The notes below the pieces were generated by a model. The model saw only the letters and a program-made list of their open reading frames with translations, made no database searches and was not told the origin of the DNA. A DNA stretch of 64,000 bases, taken from assembly GCA_031082185.1 (NCBI GenBank), contig JAVHLI010000005.1, positions 159,324 to 223,323 of the forward strand, given 5' to 3'. The DNA is from a bacterium (GTDB lineage Bacteria > Sysuimicrobiota > Sysuimicrobiia > Sysuimicrobiales > Humicultoraceae). The position numbers and the translations under genes are program-made. This document shows positions 33,636-41,528 of this stretch, piece by piece. Position 1 is the first letter of the stretch. Each line of letters begins with the position of its first letter.

Positions 33636-34820
33636 CTAGTAGCCCTTCACCTGCTTCGGGAAGTAGTCCTCGCACCCACCCTCTCGGTAGACATCCAGCG
33701 TCGTGCAGTGCAGGGCGCCGCCAAACGGGATCACCTTCTCGTAGGGAATCGGGACCACCTCAAACCCCAGCTTGTTTAGCTGGTCGCAGTACGCGGTCTC
33801 GTGCGCCTCGACACAGACCGTCTTAGGGTCGATCGAGAAGGTGTTCATCGAAATCCACGACTTGCCTTCATACAGCCCTGTCAGGTAGACCTTGTTCTTG
33901 TGCACGTAGGTCGGCCTAGCCGCGGGGATCAGCTCCCAATCGTTCTTCTTGAACAGTTCCCACAACTCGGGTGTGCGCGGGGCCCAATCGGGATTGTACA
34001 TGCACAGGCCCGGCCGCAGCGGCACGAGGTTCACGTCAATGTGCCACGGATGGTAGTTGTTCGGCTTGTCGGCCTCCTTAGGGGTGTCGAACAGCACATG
34101 ATGCAACCGCAGGCCGAGCGAAGCAAACATGCGCTTCAGCCAGTCCATGCCGCCCTTATTCGTCACGCACGAGCCCTGGTGGAAGACGTCTTTGCCGAAC
34201 CGCATGGCATCGGCGGCATCCCAAAGGGCCTCCTTCTCGCTCAGCTGGAACTCCCAGTTGTGCAACCTCTGCCGCTTCTGCTCGTCCGTCCAGACGTTCT
34301 CGAAGTCGTAGTAGTAGTTCCGGACATAGGACTCGTCGGTGAGCATCGGCATGGGTGCCGCGAAGTGAACAACCTCGGGATCCTCCTTGAAGTACCGCTC
34401 AAAGATCGGCCGGAGGTTGTAGCGCTCATAGATGCGGGAACGGCGGACGGTCGTGGCTTCAATGATGTAGTTGCCGTGAATCACGGTGACGTCGCGGACG
34501 TTGTTGACGCCGTGCGCGTTCATCTGCACCCAACCCAACGGCGACGGAAGCGGCTTGTTCAGCATGAACGGCTGAATGTCCACCCGCTCGACGATGGCGC
34601 CCCGCTTCTCAATCTGTGCCACAAAGTAGTCCATCTGCCCGTTGGCCGCGTCCACCATCTCCTGCGGGAACGGTCCCCACGATCCCAGCGGATACCCACC
34701 ATGCGGGAGGTCGTACCACCAGGCCGGCTCCGGAGCGGGAACGTTCGTGCCCTCAGGCCTTCCAACGATCACCCTCTTCAGCGGGTCCCACTCGTTCCAG
34801 GAATTCACGATCTTTGGCAT
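33636..34820 (-). CDS. Amidinotransferase (L-arginine:glycine amidinotransferase family)
   Basis: A 394-residue guanidino-modifying enzyme. Compared with glycine amidinotransferase as remembered, the substrate and catalytic positions are kept: NVRD at 107-110, GNYIIEA at 116-122, DAAD at 201-204, WHID with His260, and the nucleophilic cysteine in GGALHCTTLDV (Cys372). It could move an amidino group from arginine to an amine, run in reverse on a guanidino compound, or hydrolyse its amidino intermediate. The ATG follows AGGAGGAGAG. It sits in an operon with ornithine carbamoyltransferase and carbamate kinase, where arginine deiminase would be expected. The precise substrate cannot be fixed from sequence. 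Confidence 0.88.
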   Translation of the reverse strand: MPKIVNSWNEWDPLKRVIVGRPEGTNVPAPEPAWWYDLPHGGYPLGSWGPFPQEMVDAANGQMDYFVAQIEKRGAIVERVDIQPFMLNKPLPSPLGWVQMNAHGVNNVRDVTVIHGNYIIEATTVRRSRIYERYNLRPIFERYFKEDPEVVHFAAPMPMLTDESYVRNYYYDFENVWTDEQKRQRLHNWEFQLSEKEALWDAADAMRFGKDVFHQGSCVTNKGGMDWLKRMFASLGLRLHHVLFDTPKEADKPNNYHPWHIDVNLVPLRPGLCMYNPDWAPRTPELWELFKKNDWELIPAARPTYVHKNKVYLTGLYEGKSWISMNTFSIDPKTVCVEAHETAYCDQLNKLGFEVVPIPYEKVIPFGGALHCTTLDVYREGGCEDYFPKQVKGY

Positions 34821-34870
34821 TGCTTCTCTCCTCCTGTTGTTGTGGCTTCAGCGCGACATCTGCCGGCCTT

Positions 34871-36211
34871 CTAGACCAGTCCATGCTTCTTCACGAAATC
34901 ATCCACGACGCCCGTAAGGTTGGGGCGGCCGATCTCCTGTAGGTCGTAGTAGACGCGCGTCGCGGGCTTCTTGATCTTGATGATGCGGCTCAAGTCGATC
35001 GGCGTTCCTATGACCACCGAGTCGCAGTCCGTCCTGTTGATGGTGGTCTCCAGGTCCTTGAGCATCTCCTGTCCATACCCCATTGCGGGAAGGAGAGTCC
35101 CGATGTCCGGATAGGTCTTGAAGGTCTCGATGAGCCTACCCGTGATGTATGGACGCGGGTCCACAAGCTCGGCTGCGCCGAACTTCTGGGCGGCAACCAC
35201 GCCTGCTCCGATCTTCATGTGCCCGTGCGTCAGGGTCGGGCCGTCTTCAACCACCAGCACCCTTTTGCCCTTGATCACCGAGGGATCATCCACATCGATC
35301 GGTGAGGCGGCGTCGATGACAACAGCATTGGGGTTCACGGCGGCAATGTTTCTCCGAACCGTTGCCAGGCCCTCGGGACCGGCGCTGTCCACCTTGTTGA
35401 TCACGACCACGTCGGCGAGCCTCAGCGTGACCGCGCCAGGCCAGAAGCTCATCTCGTGTCCCGGCCGGAGGGGATCAACGACGGTCACGTTCAGGTCGGA
35501 CTTGTAGAACGAGAAGTCGTTGTTGCCGCCGTCCCAGAGAATCACATCGCAGCCCCTGGGATCCTTCTCGGCGGCCCGCAGGATGGCCTCGTAGTCCACC
35601 CCGGCGTAAACAACGTTGCCGCGAACCACATGGGGTTCGTACTCTTCCATCTCCTCCACCGTGCAGTTGTGCTTCTCGAGGTCGGAGAGATCAGCAAACC
35701 GCTGCACCTTCTGGGCAACAAGATTGCCGTACGGCATGGGATGGCGAACGGCCACGACCTTGAGGCCCTTGGCCATCAGCAGTTCGATGATCCTGCGCGA
35801 CGTCTGGCTCTTGCCCGCCCCAGTGCGCACGGCGCCCACTGAAACTACCGGCTTCGTACTCTTGATCTGGGTGTCCTTGGGACCCAGCAGCACGAAGTTG
35901 GCACCGGCCGCCTGCACGATGGCCCCGACGGTCAAGACGTGCTGGAAGGACACATCACTGTAGGAAAAGACGCAGTCGTCCACCTTCAGGTCCTTGATCA
36001 ACGAGGGAAGATCTGATTCCGAATAGATGGGAATGCCGTTAGGGTAGAGCGCGCCTGCCAGCTCCCCGGGGTACTTCCTGCCCTCAATGTCCGGAATCTG
36101 GGTGGCAGTGAAGGCGACTACGTTGTAGTCCTTGTTTCCCCTGTAGTACGTGTTGAAGTTGTGGAAGTCCCTTCCCGCTGCGCCGATGATTATTACGTTC
36201 TTCCTTGCCAT
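34871..36211 (-). CDS. Cyclic 2,3-diphosphoglycerate synthetase-like GTPase/ATPase
   Basis: The 446-residue protein resembles archaeal cyclic 2,3-diphosphoglycerate synthetase and its bacterial relatives. It has an N-terminal Rossmann-like domain (NVIIIGAAGRDFHNFNTYYRG), a P-loop VGAVRTGAGKSQTSRRI near residue 135, then CDVILWDGGNNDFSFYKSDL, VVINKVDSAG (a GTPase-like NKxD) and VVEDGPTLTHGHMKIGAG. I start at ATG (MARKNVIIIG), skipping nine codons. A role in making cyclic diphosphoglycerate is known only for archaea. Here it lies between arcC and the amidinotransferase gene, so a carbamoyl- or arginine-linked role should also be considered. Confidence 0.85.
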   Translation of the reverse strand: MARKNVIIIGAAGRDFHNFNTYYRGNKDYNVVAFTATQIPDIEGRKYPGELAGALYPNGIPIYSESDLPSLIKDLKVDDCVFSYSDVSFQHVLTVGAIVQAAGANFVLLGPKDTQIKSTKPVVSVGAVRTGAGKSQTSRRIIELLMAKGLKVVAVRHPMPYGNLVAQKVQRFADLSDLEKHNCTVEEMEEYEPHVVRGNVVYAGVDYEAILRAAEKDPRGCDVILWDGGNNDFSFYKSDLNVTVVDPLRPGHEMSFWPGAVTLRLADVVVINKVDSAGPEGLATVRRNIAAVNPNAVVIDAASPIDVDDPSVIKGKRVLVVEDGPTLTHGHMKIGAGVVAAQKFGAAELVDPRPYITGRLIETFKTYPDIGTLLPAMGYGQEMLKDLETTINRTDCDSVVIGTPIDLSRIIKIKKPATRVYYDLQEIGRPNLTGVVDDFVKKHGLV

Positions 36212-36256
36212 CTCTTCCCTCCGTTTCGACTGTCTCACATATCTCTGAAGTGCGGC

Positions 36257-37180
36257 CTACACTGCGATCTCGGTCCCTGCCTGCCCGGCTACCGCCTTGT
36301 CGATATCATCCAGGTGGCAGATGACGGCCCTACCTCCGGTGCTCTCCACGAAGCCCAGGAGTGCCTCGACCTTGGGCCCCATCGAGCCAGCGGGGAAATG
36401 GCCTTCCTGAACGTATCCTTTCATCTCTTCAAGAGAAACCTTGCCCAGCAGCCGCTGCTCGGGCTTTCCCCAGTGGATGGCCGCGCCCTGGACATCCGTG
36501 GCAATGATGAACAGGTCCGCCTTGATCTTCTGGGCAAGCGTGGAGCTCGCAAGATCCTTGTCGATCACCGCCTCTACGCCGCGTAGGCTACCTCCCTCTC
36601 TGACGACCGGGATTCCGCCGCCGCCGCAGCAGACAACAATGTAGTCGTTGTCCACGAGCTGCTTGATCTCGCGGTGCTGAGTGATGGCCAACGGCTTGGG
36701 CGAAGCGACCACGCGCCGGTACCCTTTGTCGGTCTTGACCATCATGTAGGGCCGCCCGGCTGCCTCTTCCTCCGAGTAAAAGGGACCGACCGGCTTGGTA
36801 GGGTTCTTGAACAGCGGATCGTTCTGGTCCACCTCAGTGAAGGTCAGAACAGTAATGAAGAAGCGATCTTCACCCGCCTCCGCCAATGCCGCCTCTAGAG
36901 ATGACTCGATCAGGTAGCCGATCTGACCCTGCGTCATAGCCCCTACGACGTCAAGCGGCATCGCCGGAACTTCCCTGCAGCTCTCCTGTTGCAGCAGGAG
37001 ATTGCCGGACTGCGGTCCGTTGCCGTGGCTGATTACGACCCTGTAGTCTCTGGAGAGCTTGACAATCTCCCTTATGGGTAGCCTGAGGTTCTCCAGTTGC
37101 TCCTCTGCTGTGCCCTTCTGCCCCTTCTGAATCAGTGCATTACCACCAAAGGCAATCAACACGACCGGCTTCCTGCTCAT
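36257..37180 (-). CDS. arcC: Carbamate kinase
   Basis: Carbamate kinase converts carbamoyl phosphate and ADP to ATP, ammonia and CO2, the ATP-forming last step of arginine fermentation. The 307-residue protein has the family blocks VVLIAFGGNALIQKG at the N-terminus, RVVISHGNGPQSGNLLLQQE, a GPFYSEEEAAGR lid region and IVVCCGGGGIPVV followed by EAVIDKDLAS. The start is ATG (MSRKPVVL), four codons inside the longest frame. It lies 31 bases after the ornithine carbamoyltransferase gene, as in arcBC operons. Confidence 0.95.
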   Translation of the reverse strand: MSRKPVVLIAFGGNALIQKGQKGTAEEQLENLRLPIREIVKLSRDYRVVISHGNGPQSGNLLLQQESCREVPAMPLDVVGAMTQGQIGYLIESSLEAALAEAGEDRFFITVLTFTEVDQNDPLFKNPTKPVGPFYSEEEAAGRPYMMVKTDKGYRRVVASPKPLAITQHREIKQLVDNDYIVVCCGGGGIPVVREGGSLRGVEAVIDKDLASSTLAQKIKADLFIIATDVQGAAIHWGKPEQRLLGKVSLEEMKGYVQEGHFPAGSMGPKVEALLGFVESTGGRAVICHLDDIDKAVAGQAGTEIAV

Positions 37181-37211
37181 GAGCTTCCTCACGTCCTCGG
37201 TATGGTAAGAG

Positions 37212-38213
37212 CTAACTCCCTAGGGTGGCGACCATCACGGCCTTGATGGTATGCACCCGGTTCTCGGCCTCATCGAACACGACCGACGCGCCGGACTCAA
37301 AGACCTCGTCGGTCACTTCCATGGCCTCCAGGGCGAACTTCTGGTAGATCTCCTCGCCGATCTTGGTCTCCCGGTTGTGAAATGACGGCAGGCAGTGAAG
37401 GAACTTCACGTTCGGGTTGCCGCTCTTGTCCATGACCGCCCGGTTGACCTGGTAGGGTTTGAGGAGGTTGATCCGCTCCTTCCAGACTTCCGCCGGCTCT
37501 CCCATGGAGACCCAGACGTCCGTCGCGATGAAATCGCATCCCCGCACGCCCTCATCCACATCCTGGGTAAGGGTGATCCTGCCCCCCGTCTCTTTGGCGA
37601 TCTCCCTTGCCTGTTCCACCAGTTGAGGATTCTGCTGGAGACTCCGGGGCGCGACGGATCGGAAGTCCATGCCCATCTTGGCGGCTCCCACGAGGTAGGA
37701 ATTGCCCATGTTGAACCGCGCATCCCCGAGGTACGCGAACTTGATCTGGCTCAGGGGCTTGTCGCTGTGTTCCATCATGGTGAGCAGGTCGGCCAGGATC
37801 TGGGTGGGATGGAACTCGTTGGTCAGACCGTTCCAAACAGGCACGCCCGCGTGCTTGGCCAGGTCCTCCACTATCTGCTGGCCAAACCCCCTGTACTCGA
37901 TCCCGTCATACATTCTCCCAAGAACCCGAGCCGTATCCCGAATGGACTCCTTGGAGCCCATCTGAGAGCCCGTGGGCTCGAGATAGGTCACGCTGGCGCC
38001 CTGGTCATATGCCGCGGTCTCAAAGGCACAACGGGTTCGCGTGGAGGCCTTCTCGAAGATCAGAACTATGTTCTTACCCTTGAGGCGCTGCTGCTCTGTT
38101 CCCGCGTAGCGGGCCTTCTTCAGATCCAGCGAGAGATCCAGCAAGAACCTGATCTCCTGAGGTGTGAAATCGAGTTCCTTAAGGAAACTCCTGTTCCTGA
38201 GATTGAAGGCCAT
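37212..38213 (-). CDS. arcB: Ornithine carbamoyltransferase (catabolic ArcB type by context)
   Basis: The enzyme interconverts citrulline plus phosphate with ornithine plus carbamoyl phosphate. In the 333-residue protein the carbamoyl-phosphate motif STRTR is at 57-61, HPTQ at 135-138, DVWVSMGE at 232-239 and the active-site cysteine in HCLP at 273-276. A biosynthetic ArgF cannot be excluded by sequence alone, but the neighbouring carbamate kinase favours the catabolic direction. It is the first gene of the island, behind a recognisable promoter and a GGGAGGGG ribosome site. Confidence 0.93.
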   Translation of the reverse strand: MAFNLRNRSFLKELDFTPQEIRFLLDLSLDLKKARYAGTEQQRLKGKNIVLIFEKASTRTRCAFETAAYDQGASVTYLEPTGSQMGSKESIRDTARVLGRMYDGIEYRGFGQQIVEDLAKHAGVPVWNGLTNEFHPTQILADLLTMMEHSDKPLSQIKFAYLGDARFNMGNSYLVGAAKMGMDFRSVAPRSLQQNPQLVEQAREIAKETGGRITLTQDVDEGVRGCDFIATDVWVSMGEPAEVWKERINLLKPYQVNRAVMDKSGNPNVKFLHCLPSFHNRETKIGEEIYQKFALEAMEVTDEVFESGASVVFDEAENRVHTIKAVMVATLGS

Positions 38214-38256
38214 GTCTTGACCCCTCCCAATAGACGACTTACTTCCTTAGTCAGGC

Positions 38257-38285
38257 AGTATGACGCTTAGATTGTACTGCGTAAA
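38257..38285 (-). promoter_or_regulatory. Predicted promoter of the arcB-arcC island
   Basis: On the minus strand TTTACG (38280-38285) and CATACT (38257-38262) are spaced 17 bases apart, giving a start near 38250 and a leader of about 35 bases. No ykkC-type guanidine motif, T-box or obvious ArgR-like box was found between it and arcB. Confidence 0.55.
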
Positions 38286-38289
38286 GGGC

Positions 38290-38660
38290 TTAGGGTTTCT
38301 GGGGGGGGCCGCAGGCCAAGCTGTGCTGCAAGGGCCTGGGATAAGAGGTGGAGCCGTAGTGCGCATGGAGGGTGCTTCTTGTGAATCGGTGGGGACCTAC
38401 TAACGAGGTGCGCGACTCAGGATAAGCGGGATGGGGGAGAACAACCTGCCGGTGGAGTACCGCCCGATCAAGAAAATCCAGGAAATCCAAGGAACTCTCT
38501 ATCGGTGTCATCGTCGGTCTCGGCACAATCCTCGCCAGTGGCCAGAACCCGCGCATCAGGTTGCGATCTGATTTGGTGCGTCGCATTCGACAGCACGCAC
38601 CTGGGTTCCTGCCTGCCCGGCAGCGCACGGGACCGTTGCGGAGGTGTTGGCCGCTACAGG
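38290..38660. other. Non-coding stretch between divergent operons
   Basis: I see no convincing gene here. Short frames on both strands lack ribosome sites and any recognisable motif. There is a run of eight G (38301-38308) and a near-duplicate pair AATCCAGGA / AATCCAAGGA around 38475-38492. The region upstream of a plus-strand promoter may hold operator sites, or a decayed gene. This is the longest gene-free stretch of the window. Confidence 0.5.
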
Positions 38661-38663
38661 AGG

Positions 38664-38692
38664 TTGACGACCGCACCACGGCGTGCTATCTT
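38664..38692 (+). promoter_or_regulatory. Predicted promoter of the amidohydrolase / sugar ABC operon
   Basis: TTGACG (38664-38669) and TATCTT (38687-38692) are separated by exactly 17 bases. The start near 38699 leaves a leader of about 180 bases before the amidohydrolase ATG, containing a small open frame and an intrinsic-terminator-like hairpin. Confidence 0.72.
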
Positions 38693-38749
38693 GCCCTTCG
38701 AACCAACTCCTTTAAGGAGCCGTCCTGCGAGACGGACAAGGAGGAAGCG

Positions 38750-38878
38750 ATGACCAATGACCGCATGTTCCGCCCGCCGCGACGGCGGGCGTTTTGCTGC
38801 CGCCGCGCGGCGGCGTCCACAAGACACCTCCCAACGACTGTTCCAATACCAGAACATCACATAGGAGAGTGGCATTGA
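38750..38878 (+). CDS. Possible 42-residue Arg-rich leader peptide
   Basis: An ATG follows AAGGAGGAAGCG, one of the best ribosome sites in the region. The frame runs 42 codons (MTNDRMFRPPRRRAFCCRRA, then further) and stops two bases before the ATG of the amidohydrolase. Eight codons encode arginine, and the terminator-like hairpin at 38771-38795 is inside the frame. Its role may be attenuation or translational coupling. It could also be a chance frame in a GC-rich leader. No similar protein is known to me. Confidence 0.35.
   Translation: MTNDRMFRPPRRRAFCCRRAAASTRHLPTTVPIPEHHIGEWH
38771..38795 (+). terminator. Attenuator-like hairpin in the leader
   Basis: CGCCCGCCG (38771-38779) and CGGCGGGCG (38783-38791) form a nine-base-pair stem with a three-base loop, followed by TTTT (38792-38795). 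A second palindrome, GCCGCCGCGCGGCGGC at 38799-38814, follows directly. About 70 bases after the predicted start point and 85 bases before the amidohydrolase gene, this looks like premature termination control. Confidence 0.68.
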
Positions 38879-38880
38879 CC

Positions 38881-40077
38881 ATGGATACCCGTATGGCCAC
38901 GGTGGAGCACGGCAACTGGGACCGAACGCTCGAAGCGGCCGCCCGCTCTCTTGGCGGCTGGCTGAATGCCCACACGCACCTGGATCGGGCCAACACCTTC
39001 GCCCCTGAGTTTCTGCAGCACGCCAACATAGACCCGATGGGCGCGGCAGGCCTGTCGCTTCCCGTGAAGCAGATCCTGGTGGGCGAGCTCCACAAAGGCC
39101 TAGCCTACACTTCCGACAGCCTCTACGAGCGCATGCGGGCCGAACTGGAGCGGATGGTGGCGATGCACGTGCGGGAGGTGATCTCGTTCGTGGACGCCAC
39201 TCCTGACATCGGCCTGGTCGCGATCGAGCAGGCGGTGCGGCTGCGCGAGGAGTTCCGGGACCGTCTGGTCCTCAAGATCGCGGTTTCGCCGATCTTCGGC
39301 TTCAAGAACCCGAAGATCAATCCCGACCGGTGGGATGTATACAGGCAGGCGGCAGAGATCGCCGACGTGCTGGGCGGTCTGCCTTCCAGGGACCGCGGAG
39401 ACAGTCGTGTTGGCTTCGACGGGCATGTCCGTATGGTCCTGGAACTCGGGAAGGCGCTGCGCAAACCAGTGCACTTCCAGGTGGACCAGGACAACGACCC
39501 CAGGGAAGCGGAGACCGAGCAGCTCGTGCAAGCGGTCAGGTGGCTCGGATCGCCGGCAGTGGACGGAGAAGACGGCCCGACGGTGTGGGCGGTGCACGCC
39601 ATCTCGCCATCGTGCTACGAGGAAGGCCGCTTCCAGCGCCTGGTTGAGGACCTGCTGGCCTACCGCGTGGGTATCATCTCGTGCCCGACGGCGGCGCTGT
39701 CCATGTTCCAGATGCGGCCCATGGCGGCGCCCCTGCACAACTCCATCGCCCGGCTGCTGGACATGATGGTCGCCGGCGTGCCGGTGCGCATCGGTACCGA
39801 CAACATCTGCGACATCTTCATCCCCAACGGCGACGGCAGCGTGCGCAGCGAGGTGTGGGTGGCGGCCTCGGCGCTGCGGTTCTACCAAACTCTCGTCTGG
39901 GCGAAGATCGGCGCCAACGTGCCCCTAAACGAAGGCGATCGGGAGTGGATTCGCCAGGCCCTGCAGCGGGCGCGTGACACCTGGGCAACCGTCCGGGCGG
40001 CGCTGGCACCCGCGATCTCAAACGGGGACCACCAGGACCGCGTCGCGGACAGGGTACACTTCGCGGTTGCGCGGTAG
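38881..40077 (+). CDS. Cytosine-deaminase-like amidohydrolase (CodA family)
   Basis: The 398-residue metal-dependent hydrolase has the amidohydrolase landmarks in CodA order: metal site NAHTHLDRANTF near residue 30, HFQVDQDNDPREAETE, the histidine of WAVHAISPSCYEEGR, and the catalytic aspartate in RIGTDNICDIFIPNGDGS. It should deaminate or hydrolyse a cyclic amidine such as cytosine, isoguanine or an s-triazine-like ring; the exact substrate is not visible. I start at ATG 38881 after GGAGAG; an upstream extension crosses the leader hairpins. It opens an operon-like group with a sugar ABC importer. Confidence 0.85.
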   Translation: MDTRMATVEHGNWDRTLEAAARSLGGWLNAHTHLDRANTFAPEFLQHANIDPMGAAGLSLPVKQILVGELHKGLAYTSDSLYERMRAELERMVAMHVREVISFVDATPDIGLVAIEQAVRLREEFRDRLVLKIAVSPIFGFKNPKINPDRWDVYRQAAEIADVLGGLPSRDRGDSRVGFDGHVRMVLELGKALRKPVHFQVDQDNDPREAETEQLVQAVRWLGSPAVDGEDGPTVWAVHAISPSCYEEGRFQRLVEDLLAYRVGIISCPTAALSMFQMRPMAAPLHNSIARLLDMMVAGVPVRIGTDNICDIFIPNGDGSVRSEVWVAASALRFYQTLVWAKIGANVPLNEGDREWIRQALQRARDTWATVRAALAPAISNGDHQDRVADRVHFAVAR

Positions 40078-40078
40078 A

Positions 40079-40098
40079 GGCCGGCCGTACGGCCGGCC
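40079..40098. repeat. Perfect 20-base palindrome after the amidohydrolase gene
   Basis: GGCCGGCCGTACGGCCGGCC begins two bases after the amidohydrolase stop codon. As RNA it would form a ten-base-pair hairpin with no loop unless a few central pairs open. No T-run follows, so it may stabilise the upstream message, act as a weak terminator before the binding-protein gene, or bind a regulator. The rest of the 150-base gap has a second GC-rich hairpin (GGCGGC / GCCGCC, about 40160-40197). Confidence 0.55.
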
Positions 40099-40226
40099 AT
40101 CGCAACAAAACCGCGCAGAGGAAACGGGTTCCGCCGGCCTGAAGAGTACCACCCAGGGGACGGCGGCGCGGTTGCCGGCGGGGAGCCGGTGCCGCCGCGA
40201 CCAGTTCCTTTGAGGAGGTTCCAACC

Positions 40227-41507
40227 TTGAATAGGATCTGGACTGCGATCATCGTCGGCGCCCTGGTCCTGGCACTACCGGCCGCGGGGATCGGCCAGCC
40301 GCGGGTGACGATCACCTACTGGCAGTACTTCTTCGAGAGCAAGGTCAAGCTTGTGGACCAGCTCATAGCCCAGTTCGAGACCCAGTACCCCGGCGTCAAA
40401 GTCGCCCACGAGCACTTCCCCTACGACGCCTACAACCAGAAGGTGGCCAGCGCCGTTCCGGCCGGACAGGGCCCGGACGTGATCAACCTGTTCTACGGCT
40501 GGGTGCCGCTCTACGTGGACAGCGGCTACCTGCAGTCGCTGCCGCCCGATGCATTCCCGCCTGTGCAGATCGAGCGCGACTACGTCCCAATGATCAAGGC
40601 GTCGAAGCTCGACGGAAAGTACTGGGCGATCCCGACGGCGGTGCGCAGTCTGGCCATGTTCTACAACGCCGACCTGTTCCGCTCGGCCGCGGTAGTGCGG
40701 CCGCCGGTTACCTGGGAGGAGTTCCAGGCGGCCGCTGAGCGGATGACCGCGCGTGACGACCGCGGCCGGATCACCACGATGGGCTTCGGCGTGGCGCCCT
40801 CCGGACAGGACCACCACCTGCTGCGCGAGGTACTGTTCCGGCAGTGGGGCGCCGCGCCGTACAGCGCCGACAACCGGCGCGTGACCTACGCAACGCCTGC
40901 CGGGGCCGAGGCCCTGCGCTGGTACACCGAGATGATCACCAAGTCCAAGGTAGGCGCCATTGACTTCTTCCCGGGCGCCGGTGGGTATCGCAACGCCTTC
41001 ATGGCCGGCCGGGCAGGGATGATCGTTGACGGCTCCTTCGCGATCGGCGCGATCCGGCGCGGGACACGGGCCTCCTGGGGCGTCGCACCGCTGCCCGGGC
41101 GCACGGTAGGCGGGGCGCCGTCCAACTTTGGCTCCTACTGGGTCCACGGTCTTACCACGCGCGCGCAGGGGCCGCGCCGCGAGGCGGCGATTCAGTTCCT
41201 GAAGTTCCTGGTCTCAGAGCAGACGCAGCGGCTGTGGCTGGACGCGGTGGGTGAGCTCCCGGCCTACAAGCGGCTTGTGGAGGATCCGCGCCTGGGCGCG
41301 GATCCGGTGATGGGTCCGTTCGTCTCGGCGCTGCCCTACGCGCGCGCCACGTTCTTCGTGGACGAGGCGGCACAACGGCAGGTGCTGGTAGACGCGGTCA
41401 ACGAGGTGGTTCTGAACAACAAGCCCCCCAGGCAGGCGCTCGAGGAGGCAGCGGCCAAGGAACAGAAGATCCTCGACGAGTTCTGGGCCAAGCGCAAGCG
41501 GCCGTAA
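40227..41507 (+). CDS. Carbohydrate ABC transporter substrate-binding protein (family 1)
   Basis: The 426-residue protein starts at TTG after GAGGAGG, has a signal peptide (IIVGALVLALPAAGIGQ) without a lipobox cysteine, and a SBP_bac_1 domain: TITYWQYFFESKVKLVDQLIAQFE, VKVAHEHFPYDAYNQKVASAVPAGQGPDV (in parts), PTAVRSLAMFYNADLFR and FMAGRAGMIVDGSFAIGAI. It should bind a sugar, oligosaccharide or glycoside outside the membrane and feed the two permeases that follow immediately. No ATPase gene is in the cluster, so a shared MsmX-type ATPase is likely. Confidence 0.92.
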   Translation: MNRIWTAIIVGALVLALPAAGIGQPRVTITYWQYFFESKVKLVDQLIAQFETQYPGVKVAHEHFPYDAYNQKVASAVPAGQGPDVINLFYGWVPLYVDSGYLQSLPPDAFPPVQIERDYVPMIKASKLDGKYWAIPTAVRSLAMFYNADLFRSAAVVRPPVTWEEFQAAAERMTARDDRGRITTMGFGVAPSGQDHHLLREVLFRQWGAAPYSADNRRVTYATPAGAEALRWYTEMITKSKVGAIDFFPGAGGYRNAFMAGRAGMIVDGSFAIGAIRRGTRASWGVAPLPGRTVGGAPSNFGSYWVHGLTTRAQGPRREAAIQFLKFLVSEQTQRLWLDAVGELPAYKRLVEDPRLGADPVMGPFVSALPYARATFFVDEAAQRQVLVDAVNEVVLNNKPPRQALEEAAAKEQKILDEFWAKRKRP

Positions 41508-41528
41508 CCCGGTCGTCGCGCAGGCGGG

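Noticed and set aside
38214..38300. Guanidine (ykkC) riboswitch or T-box upstream of the arcB operon
   Set aside because: None of the conserved ACGR-type loops or the T-box sequence is present, and the leader is only about 35 bases long.
38290..38679. A 129-codon minus-strand frame in the gap
   Set aside because: No ribosome site, no domain, and erratic composition; more likely non-coding or decayed DNA.
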